Source: Nodosilinea sp. WJT8-NPBG4 (GTDB lineage: Bacteria > Cyanobacteriota > Cyanobacteriia > Phormidesmidales > Phormidesmidaceae). Taken from it: 64,000 nt of DNA. Under the pieces are notes generated by a model, which saw only the letters and a list, made by a program, of their open reading frames with translations, was not told where the DNA came from and made no database searches. This document shows, one piece after another, positions 38,115 through 44,943 of this stretch. Within the stretch, counting starts at the first letter, position 1. Each line of letters starts with the position of its first letter. The stretch covers positions 1-64,000 of the forward strand of contig JAHHHQ010000045.1 of NCBI GenBank assembly GCA_019359285.1, read 5' to 3'. The translations under genes were made by a program, and so were the position numbers.

Positions 38115-38549
38115 CTAGATGTAATACATAATGTCGACTTGCTGTTGGGCGTTGCGCTTTTCGACCATGTCTTGCAAGGTGTACTTGTGCAGCACCCCCT
38201 CAGCGGCTTGGCGCACCTCTCCCCACACGCCTTGAATAACCTGCGCTTCTGGCGTGTTAGACACTTGGGTGGGGTCGGCCTGGGGCTCAAACCCTTCTAT
38301 GCAGCTCACCACATCATAGAGGGTAATCTTCCACGGATCACGAGCCAGCAGATAGCCGCCCCGCGCCCCACGCTGGCTCTTGACTAGGCCCGCCCGGCGC
38401 AGGGTAGCCAGCAATTGCTCTAGATAGCGATCGGGAATATTTTGCTGGCTAGCAATCTGCCGAATTTGCAGCGGCTCGCCGCTGGCATAGTGGGGGCTCA
38501 ACTCTAGCAGAGCTAGCAGAGCGTATTCACTTTTAGAAGACAAATCCAC
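38115..38549 (-). CDS. Rrf2-family regulator, CymR-like
   Basis: About 144 residues from the GTG at 38549 (VDLSSKSEYALLALLELSPHY, the usual Rrf2 start). A winged helix follows (IRQIASQQNIPDRYLEQLLATLRRAGLVKSQRGARGGYLLARDP). It lacks the three-Cys cluster site of IscR, having one Cys only (SCIEGFEP), as in CymR, the cysteine-metabolism repressor that partners CysK. The operon with cysK supports that role by inference. A TATAAT box at 38581-38586 would give a short leader, which agrees with this start rather than the GTG at 38600. Confidence 0.82.
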   Translation of the reverse strand: MDLSSKSEYALLALLELSPHYASGEPLQIRQIASQQNIPDRYLEQLLATLRRAGLVKSQRGARGGYLLARDPWKITLYDVVSCIEGFEPQADPTQVSNTPEAQVIQGVWGEVRQAAEGVLHKYTLQDMVEKRNAQQQVDIMYYI

Positions 38550-38580
38550 AGGGCAGGCGGGGTAAAGAGCGATACGGTCT

Positions 38581-38586
38581 ATTATA
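38581..38586 (-). promoter_or_regulatory. Candidate -10 box of the rrf2-cysK operon
   Basis: TATAAT read on the minus strand, about 31 bp before the GTG start of the Rrf2 gene. No matching -35 was found at the usual distance, which is common for regulated cyanobacterial promoters. Confidence 0.45.
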
Positions 38587-38820
38587 CTCCGGTTCTCCAC
38601 TGGGGTTTGCAGGATTATGCGATCGCGAAGAAACTGCTGGATTTGTATTGGGCTTCACTAAACGTCACAGGGCTTCGGGGTAGTGTTTTGGAAGGTGGAA
38701 GGTGTTCTGGGATACATAGATATAGCGGCGATCGCGTTTACTCCGCAGGCTGTCCGCCCCAGTTCACCCAGCCCAGTCACGTTTTCAGCACCGCAGGCAA
38801 ACCTCTGGCAGGCCCTTTTC

Positions 38821-39942
38821 ATGAGCCCACTGAACCTGGTTGTTGATCAACTTGTTGGCCCCGCTGCTTCTGCCCAGGCTGCTTTAGCCCCTGCCCCAGC
38901 GCCCTTAGAAGGCTTAGCCGATTTTCTCGAAATTCTGCAATTTCTAATTCGCGAGCCCTCGGTGGTAGGCAGCGAAGACTCGTTTTTTCGAGTGCTGCGG
39001 CGCGAGCTAGATGAAGTGGGAGCTGAGGTCAGCTACTACCACGGCGTGCTGGTGGCCCAGGGTCGCCGCTCCCACGACCTGATGCTGTCGGCCCACATCG
39101 ATCGCCACGGCCTACTCTGCACCGGCCCCAACGAGTTTCAATATGCCGCCTTTATTGCGGGCAACCAGAGCGAGTTGACGGGCGACTCAGTGTCTGAGCA
39201 AATGCTGCACACCATTGAGAACCGCTTTCAGGGGCAGCGGGTGCAGGCCCACCTACCCTACACCGGCACCTACATCGGCCAGGGGATCATTACCAACTCC
39301 TACATTTGCCCCGAGCGCAAGAACCTGATCTTTGAGGTCGACGGGCTTGACTACCTTCAACCCGGCACCCCAATCTCGTTTTTAGACCGTCTGCAATTTA
39401 GGGATGGCTACATTTCGGCTCAGCTCGACAATGTGATCAGCGCCGCCATCATTATCTTTTTGTTTCGCTGCGGGTTTGAGGGCACCGCACTATTCACCGC
39501 CCAGGAAGAGTCGGGCCGCAGCTGGCGCTACGCGCTGTCGTGGTTTCAGCGGCAGCGCCTCTCGACTCAGCGGTTGGTGGCTCTCGACACCAGCCCCTAT
39601 CACAGCCGTGAGGCCGCCGACCAGCAGCTCGTCACCCTGCGCCGCAAAGACGCCAGCGCCGATTTTGCCCCCGGCATTACCCAAGAACTGAGCGATCGCT
39701 GCGATCAGCTCGGCATTGCCTACAGCTACAAAGACGATTACATTGCCGATCAAAACCTGAGCCGCCCCAAGCCCTACTCTCTAGGTCGCACTGAGATGGG
39801 CCGCCTCACCGCCGCTACGGAAGGGTCGGTGACGGGCACCACGCTGCAGATTCCCACCACCGAATACCACACCGCGACGGAGACAGCATCGCTGGCCTCG
39901 GTGGCAGCGGTGATCCGCCTGTTGCAGACCTATCTTGACTAA
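38821..39942 (+). CDS. M42-family-like metallopeptidase
   Basis: 373 residues from the ATG at 38821; an in-frame start at 38683 adds 46 residues of no family type. Motifs of the M42/M20 clan: LSAHIDRHG (metal His/Asp), AQLDNVISA (bridging Asp), FTAQEESG (catalytic Glu pair), VALDTSPY (metal Asp) and PTTEYHTATETA (final His). The family trims peptides from their N terminus or removes acyl groups. Peptide specificity cannot be read. Divergent from rrf2-cysK. Confidence 0.8.
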   Translation: MSPLNLVVDQLVGPAASAQAALAPAPAPLEGLADFLEILQFLIREPSVVGSEDSFFRVLRRELDEVGAEVSYYHGVLVAQGRRSHDLMLSAHIDRHGLLCTGPNEFQYAAFIAGNQSELTGDSVSEQMLHTIENRFQGQRVQAHLPYTGTYIGQGIITNSYICPERKNLIFEVDGLDYLQPGTPISFLDRLQFRDGYISAQLDNVISAAIIIFLFRCGFEGTALFTAQEESGRSWRYALSWFQRQRLSTQRLVALDTSPYHSREAADQQLVTLRRKDASADFAPGITQELSDRCDQLGIAYSYKDDYIADQNLSRPKPYSLGRTEMGRLTAATEGSVTGTTLQIPTTEYHTATETASLASVAAVIRLLQTYLD

Positions 39943-40097
39943 CCTAGGGGCGCTAAGGTTGGTACAAAACCTCGGTTTCTCGCTAAAAGCTGCACAGATC
40001 ATAATGGGGCTAATACTGGCAATCTGTAACCGTTCTTTGAGCGGAGTCGAAGAGAACAGTGGCCTAAAAACTAGCAGAGGCTGGTGAAGCTGCAATC

Positions 40098-40292
40098 ATG
40101 AAAACGAATATCGAAATTGATGATGCTTTGGTTGCCAATGCCTTGCGGGCGACTGGGTTAGAAACCACGGATAAGGTGGTCGAACTCGCCCTCAAGCTGT
40201 TAATTCAAATCAAACGGCAGGAAGCTATCAAAGCCTTTCGGGGCCAGTTACCTTGGGATGGTGACTTAGGTGCTGCGAGAACAGACGCATGA
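40098..40292 (+). CDS. VapB-type antitoxin
   Basis: 64 residues with the ribbon-helix-helix MKTNIEIDDALVANALRATGLETTDKVVELALKLLIQ and a short C-terminal tail (RGQLPWDGDL) that would block the toxin active site. The ATG of the toxin frame overlaps its end at 40289. The toxin gene is frameshifted, so this antitoxin is probably an orphan kept for other reasons or in decline. Confidence 0.85.
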   Translation: MKTNIEIDDALVANALRATGLETTDKVVELALKLLIQIKRQEAIKAFRGQLPWDGDLGAARTDA

Positions 40293-40691
40293 TTTTGGTC
40301 GATTCCAGCGTGTGGATTGATTACTTTAACGGTCAAAACACGCCCCAGGTCGAGTTGCTTGATCAGCTTCTCAGTACGCAACCGTTAGCCGTTGGCGACA
40401 TAATTCTGACGGGGGTCTTGCAGGGATTCCGCTGAGATTGCAGACTATGTTACGGCCAGGCAACTCCTTACCTCACTGACTATATTTCAGCTAATCAATA
40501 CTGACTTGGCCATTAACAGCGCCAATAACTTTCGTACCCTTCGCAAACGAGGCATCACAGTACGAAAAACCGTCGATGTGATTATTGCCACCTTTTGCAT
40601 TGAAGCGAAGCACGCCCTCTTGTTCTCCGATCGCGATTTTATTCCCTTTGTGCAGCATCTCGGCCTCAATGCAGTACAAATGCCCGAATGA
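40289..40691 (+). pseudogene. VapC toxin, frameshifted and missing an active-site Glu
   Basis: The first frame reads MILVDSSVWIDYF to VLQGFR and stops at TGA 40433-40435. The rest continues one frame over as AEIADYVTARQLLTSL to DRDFIPFVQHLGLNAVQMPE, ending at 40691. Loss of two bases (CGCGCT to CGCT) near 40430 would explain it. The conserved ILTEVLQG reads ILTGVLQG (Gly42 for Glu), so the PIN metal site is damaged as well. Two independent lesions argue for a true loss rather than a reading error. Confidence 0.85.
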
Positions 40692-40725
40692 CAAAAGGTC
40701 CGCGTCGGGGTTGGCTATCCAGCCG

Positions 40726-41604
40726 CTAGTTTGGGAATCCATCGCTATCAATGCCGAGGGAAAGCTGATAGATCGCTTTCTTGGGTTGTCCAGTGGCTTT
40801 GGCGAGCTGGCGGCTAGCATCGGCGCGCGACATGCCTTGGCGCAGCAGCTGTTCTAGTTCTGCCCTGATGGCTTCATTAGAAAGGACGGGCGCTTCGCGA
40901 GGTGCGCCCTGAATCACGACGGTGAACTCGCCTTTGGGCGCTTCAGTCTGGTAATGCTCTAGAGCGCTACCTAGGGTGCCACGCCAAAATTCTTCGAATC
41001 GTTTGGTCAATTCGCGGCCTAAAGTGACGGGGCGATCGCCTCCCAAAGCAGCCACCAAATCCTCCAAGGTCTTGAGCAGCTTGTGGGGCGCTTCGTAGAG
41101 CACAATGGTGCGATCTTCTTGGCCAATAGCCTCTAATCGCGTGGTTCTCTCCTTACCCTTGAGGGGCAAAAAGCCTTCGAAAACAAAGCGATCGCTGGGC
41201 AAACCCGCCACGCACAGCGCCGTGATCGCCGCCGTTGGCCCCGGAATTGGCACCACGGGAATATTTGCTTCAACACAGGCTGCGATCAGTTCATAGCCAG
41301 GGTCAGAAATTCCTGGCATCCCCGCATCCGACACTAGAGCTACTGCGTGCTGCCGCGATTGCAGGTGGTGCAGCACTTCGCCGATGCGGCTGTGGCGGTT
41401 GTGCTCGTGGTAGCTAATCTGCGGCGTAGTGATTTGAAAATGCTGGAGCAGCTTACCCGTGTGGCGAGTGTCTTCGGCGGCAATCAGATCGACCGACTGC
41501 AACATTCTCACCGCTCGAAAGGTCATATCTTCGAGGTTGCCCAAGGGTGTGCCCACCACGTAGAGATGGCCGGGTTTGGGGTCAGAATCGGGGGCCGGGG
41601 GCAT
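40726..41604 (-). CDS. rsmI: 16S rRNA 2'-O-methyltransferase RsmI
   Basis: 292 residues of the tetrapyrrole-methylase fold: GHLYVVGTPLGNLEDMTFRAVRML, LIAAEDTRHTGKLLQHF, VALVSDAGMPGISDPGYEL, PGPTAAITALCVAGLPSDRFVFEGFLP and TVTLGRELTKRFEEFWRG-like stretch. It methylates C1402 of 16S rRNA. The C-terminal tail (ASRQLAKATGQPKKAIYQLSL) is the usual RsmI end. Convergent with the broken vapC. Confidence 0.94.
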   Translation of the reverse strand: MPPAPDSDPKPGHLYVVGTPLGNLEDMTFRAVRMLQSVDLIAAEDTRHTGKLLQHFQITTPQISYHEHNRHSRIGEVLHHLQSRQHAVALVSDAGMPGISDPGYELIAACVEANIPVVPIPGPTAAITALCVAGLPSDRFVFEGFLPLKGKERTTRLEAIGQEDRTIVLYEAPHKLLKTLEDLVAALGGDRPVTLGRELTKRFEEFWRGTLGSALEHYQTEAPKGEFTVVIQGAPREAPVLSNEAIRAELEQLLRQGMSRADASRQLAKATGQPKKAIYQLSLGIDSDGFPN

Positions 41605-41640
41605 GGGCAGAGAAAGGTGGGGTCTAAGAGGTTAGTGTAG

Positions 41641-41678
41641 CGTTGGCAGGTGAGCGGGTTAACCGTTGGCGGGTGAGC
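41641..41678 (+). repeat. Short direct repeat
   Basis: CGTTGGCAGGTGAGC (41641-41655) and CGTTGGCGGGTGAGC (41664-41678), 14 of 15 identical with a 23-bp period, in the rsmI upstream region. Confidence 0.55.
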
Positions 41679-41823
41679 AAGTTCTTGCATTTGTGCATAG
41701 AGCGAGGATAGAACACCCACCAGCAGAGCGATGCTCAAAGACTCGCCCTTAGGGCAAACGCTCTACGCTAGCCATGGGCCATACTAAACAGCAGTGGTTG
41801 AGTCAGTACAAAGGAGAGTCGTG

Positions 41824-42408
41824 ATGGGACAACTTAAAACCTGGGCTTTAATACTGGGAGCGGCAGCACTGACCGTTGGCCTATCTCCTGCCCTAGCGCA
41901 GGCTCCAGACCAGCTGATAGCGGCTGAGGCCGCCCCCGCCGCCGAGGCTCCCCCAGGTTTAGAGACCACCAGCTACGCAGATTTATTCTCCATTGCGTTT
42001 CCGGCCGGGTGGCAGGTGAGCGAACAGGCCGAGGCCCCCCAGCTCGTCGCCGACAGCGCCGGAGCCAGCAGCAGCCTGCCCGCCATGCGCACCGAGGTTA
42101 CCTGGCAGGAGGCACCCCCTCGCGAGGTAGTGGGCGAGTCGCTAGAGTCGCTGCGCGCCAATGGCTACACCGTCACCCGCTACGATGCCGTCACCATCGA
42201 CGGAGTCACCGCCGTACGCCTCTGGATTAGCGGCATTCCTGAAGCATTGCCTAACGCATTTATCACCTATGTGGGCTACCCCACCGCCACCGCCACCATT
42301 ACCAGCTACTACGGCGACTCCACCGACAATGTTGACCCGGTGCTGAATGCGATTCACCAGTCTTTTGCGCGATCGCAAGCGACCAGCACTGCGCCCCAAG
42401 ACAACTAG
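41824..42408 (+). CDS. Exported protein, possible PsbP/Mog1-like fold
   Basis: 194 residues from the ATG at 41824. A signal peptide (LKTWALILGAAALTVGLSPALAQ) and an Ala/Pro-rich linker lead to a compact domain: YADLFSIAFPAGWQVSEQA, VTWQEAPPREVVGESLESLRANGYTV, ITSYYGDSTDNVDPVLNAIHQSF. The FxIxxPxGW-type strand opening and final helix resemble the PsbP/Mog1 fold, but this is weak. No functional residues can be named. Likely periplasmic or thylakoid-lumenal. Confidence 0.65.
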   Translation: MGQLKTWALILGAAALTVGLSPALAQAPDQLIAAEAAPAAEAPPGLETTSYADLFSIAFPAGWQVSEQAEAPQLVADSAGASSSLPAMRTEVTWQEAPPREVVGESLESLRANGYTVTRYDAVTIDGVTAVRLWISGIPEALPNAFITYVGYPTATATITSYYGDSTDNVDPVLNAIHQSFARSQATSTAPQDN

Positions 42409-42437
42409 CGACAGGGGATGGGAGGTGCAGGGTGCAA

Positions 42438-42467
42438 GGTGCAAGGTCTAAGGCGTAACCTTGCACC
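42438..42467 (+). terminator. Hairpin with repeated GGTGCAAG units
   Basis: GGTGCAAGGT (42438-42447) pairs perfectly with ACCTTGCACC (42458-42467) across a 10-base loop. GGTGCA(A/G)GGT is repeated in tandem just before it. There is no T-run, so termination is only probable. Confidence 0.5.
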
Positions 42468-42582
42468 GTAAACCTGAAACCCTAGACCCTCTAATTACAA
42501 TGCTTAACGCTAGCAGGGCACACTAACCCATACCCTATTTGGGGGACGTGTTGCCCTCGATCGCCGCTAGCCGTGCAGTGTT

Positions 42583-43668
42583 ATGCAAATTGATTTTCAC
42601 CACGGGGTGACCTATGTGTGCGCCCGTTTGGCCGGCTTTGAGCATTTGGAAGCCGACATTGTGGCCCACAGCGCTCAGTACGTCGACGACTCCACCCAGG
42701 CGGGGCTAATTCGCTTTGATAATGGCGCGATGTTTGATCGCATCAGCTCGGCCCACAAGATGCTCGACTACCGTAACTTCAAAGAGCTAGCCAACTGCAA
42801 GGTGTGGATTCCCTTTCATTTTTTGCCAGGCAACGGCGGTCTGCCCGCTGGGCAAGACCCACCCGGCACCTTTATCGAAAAACTGATCTGCCGACCCAAT
42901 AGCCCCGTGGCCCAAACCATGGTGCGCGACTGCATTGAGCAACGCTACCGCAGCTATGGTCTACACCGCCTCGGCATCACCATGCACGTGTTTGCTGATA
43001 CTTGGGCACACCAGGGCTTTGCGGGGGTCAGCCACGAAATCAATAGCGCCCGCGATCTGGTCGATGGCAACAACAGGCCCGACCAAAGTCTGATGGATCG
43101 ACTCAAGGGCTTCTTCATCGGCGGGGCCCTGCCTTTGGGCCACGGCACGGTGCTGAGCAACCCCGACAAACCCTACCTGCGCTGGGGCTACACCAACGGT
43201 CGGGGCGAAAAAATTAGTCGCGACAACCCCAAAGACTATTTGGCAGCGGCGAATGAACTCTGCAAAGCCATGCAGCGCTACCAACTGGGGGATGCCGATG
43301 CCGATGTGCCAGGGTTGCTAGCGGCCGACAAAGACAAAATCGCGATGCTGTTTGAAACCACCCTGGGGGAGGGCACCTGTCGTCATCGCCGCTGGATAGA
43401 CCACATCTCCCAAGGCTCTTTTAGCTTTGGCCCTGCCCAGGTGAGCTATATCGGCAGCGGCTACGGGTCTTGGAAACACAAAGCGTTGGGCATCGTCGGT
43501 GAGGGCGATGGTCAAAGACCGGCCTTGGGCCATCGCAAAGACTCTCGCCTGCCCTACTCTCCCCACTTTTTAACCAGCAACTGGAAGATGTTCCACGACG
43601 CCCTGCGAGCTCATCACTTTTATGTCATCCACGATTTGCTGCCTCAGTACGGTATCTGTGTGGCTTAG
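42583..43668 (+). CDS. DUF6765-type protein
   Basis: 361 residues, cytoplasmic. Begins MQIDFHHGVTYVCARLAGFEHLEADIVAHSAQYVDDSTQ and later has GITMHVFADTWAHQGFAG and HRRWIDHISQGSFSFGPAQVSYIGSGYG. The paired His-His at the N terminus, HAD-like D/H residues and HVFADTWAHQ suggest a metal-binding helical hydrolase of HD type, as proposed for DUF6765. No role is known. Preceded by a repeat-rich gap and followed by a G-rich tract. Confidence 0.7.
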   Translation: MQIDFHHGVTYVCARLAGFEHLEADIVAHSAQYVDDSTQAGLIRFDNGAMFDRISSAHKMLDYRNFKELANCKVWIPFHFLPGNGGLPAGQDPPGTFIEKLICRPNSPVAQTMVRDCIEQRYRSYGLHRLGITMHVFADTWAHQGFAGVSHEINSARDLVDGNNRPDQSLMDRLKGFFIGGALPLGHGTVLSNPDKPYLRWGYTNGRGEKISRDNPKDYLAAANELCKAMQRYQLGDADADVPGLLAADKDKIAMLFETTLGEGTCRHRRWIDHISQGSFSFGPAQVSYIGSGYGSWKHKALGIVGEGDGQRPALGHRKDSRLPYSPHFLTSNWKMFHDALRAHHFYVIHDLLPQYGICVA

Positions 43669-43708
43669 GGGAGTGAAGGGAGGGGGAAGATGGGGAGGTA
43701 AGGGGGTT
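43669..43708 (-). repeat. C-rich low-complexity tract (minus strand)
   Basis: GGGGAGTGAAGGGAGGGGGAAG-type run right after the DUF6765 stop, the complement of the C-rich tracts elsewhere in the window. Confidence 0.6.
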
Positions 43709-43833
43709 AACGATCGGCAATTATTAGAGAATTGTTGAGGGCTGGAGCTTTTAGTTTTCCTGCAAAAAGGAGCCTAAGATAAGGGGGGCAGGCTATGCTG
43801 AGCCTTGATTCATAACGCCTACAACAAATTCCC

Positions 43834-44874
43834 GTGGTTTCTCCCGTTATTCCTCGACCCACTCTGGATGTTTCACCGCCGCCGTCCCCGCGCCCCAGGT
43901 CAGCGCTTCTACGCCAGGGGTGGCGGCCAGCGCTGCCGTGGTCTAGCAGTCCTGCGGGGCGATCGCTACTGCTCAAGCATCCTCAGATGTGGGGATTGGG
44001 TGTGGGTAGCTTAGCCCTGGGCCTGGTCAACGGTGCCTTGGTGATCTCGGCGGGGATCGGGCTGGTGGCCTATCAGCAGATCTTGCAGCTCTCGCCGCGC
44101 CAGCGCAAGGGGTTGATGCAGCGTCTTCAGCAGGGGCTGCCGCTGCCGGCTACCCCCCAGCAGCAGGCGCTGATGTTGGGTTTGGTCACGGGAGTCAGCA
44201 CCTATACCTTTACCGCCCTGTGGCACAGCACCCACTCGCTGCTGATGGCGCTGCTGCTTACCGGACAGGGGGCACTGGCACTGTTTGCGGTGGGGGCACT
44301 GCTGCGATCGTCTCGTTCAACAGAGCGCAGCGATGACCTGTGGAACGCTGCCCCCATAGCTCAGGTGGAGCACAATTTGGGGTTGCTGAGCCATCCTGAC
44401 CCGCTGAAGCGGCTGGTGGCAGTGCGGCGGCTGGCGCGCATAGCCCAGGCCGATGAAGAGTATCTGGCGGGTATGTCGGTGCGATCGCACCTACTCGACT
44501 GCTTTCAGCTGCGGCTGGGCCAGGAAAGCGATGCGATCGTGCGATCGGCCCTAGAAGAGGGACGGAGCTTACTGCGATCGGCCAAGCCGCTGCCGCCAAG
44601 TTCCGCCGCTGCCTTCGCTGTAGACTTTGCGTCCGACGCTGCTGAGCTGAAATATTCAGAATCAGAGCCCCAATTTGTTGCAACACCAGACTTTGCAAGC
44701 CTCCCAATTTCTTCAGACTTGGGACACTTAAAAGCATCCCCTGAGCAGAACAGCTCATATCAAGTTTCAGGATCTTCTACAGAGGCATCTACTACAGAGC
44801 TAACCCGTTCGCCCTCGCCCGTCCCCAAGGAACGACGGACCGTGGTCGAATATGAGGAATACCTAGACATTTAA
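43834..44874 (+). CDS. Membrane protein with HEAT-like and acidic C-terminal parts
   Basis: Up to 346 residues from a GTG; the ATG at 43987 (about 295 residues) is an equally good start since the first 50 residues are Pro/Ser/Arg-rich. Three hydrophobic segments (VGSLALGLVNGALVISAGIGLVAY, ALMLGLVTGVSTYTFTAL, LLMALLLTGQGALALFAVGALL) are followed by a helical repeat-like stretch (HNLGLLSHPDPLKRLVAVRRLARIAQ) and a disordered tail ending VVEYEEYLDI. I recall no function. Located 49 bp before thyX, so possibly co-transcribed. Confidence 0.6.
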   Translation: MVSPVIPRPTLDVSPPPSPRPRSALLRQGWRPALPWSSSPAGRSLLLKHPQMWGLGVGSLALGLVNGALVISAGIGLVAYQQILQLSPRQRKGLMQRLQQGLPLPATPQQQALMLGLVTGVSTYTFTALWHSTHSLLMALLLTGQGALALFAVGALLRSSRSTERSDDLWNAAPIAQVEHNLGLLSHPDPLKRLVAVRRLARIAQADEEYLAGMSVRSHLLDCFQLRLGQESDAIVRSALEEGRSLLRSAKPLPPSSAAAFAVDFASDAAELKYSESEPQFVATPDFASLPISSDLGHLKASPEQNSSYQVSGSSTEASTTELTRSPSPVPKERRTVVEYEEYLDI

Positions 44875-44879
44875 CTCCT

Positions 44880-44934
44880 GGAAACCTAAGCTATGGATCG
44901 CTTAATTCCCGGAAATCTGCGCTATGGATCGCTT
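44880..44934 (+). repeat. 31-bp tandem duplication across the thyX start
   Basis: GGAAACCTAAGCTATGGATC and GGAAATCTGCGCTATGGATC are the same unit repeated with a 31-bp period and three changes. Each carries an ATG (44893, 44924); only the second is in the thyX frame. Confidence 0.85.
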
Positions 44935-44943
44935 CACCGTTGA
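44893..44943 (+). CDS. Possible 16-residue leader peptide overlapping the thyX start
   Basis: The first ATG of the duplicated unit opens a frame of 16 codons, MDRLIPGNLRYGSLHR, which stops at TGA 44941-44943, 17 bp inside thyX and out of its frame. It may be a fortuitous result of the duplication, or could compete with thyX initiation. Confidence 0.3.
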   Translation: MDRLIPGNLRYGSLHR

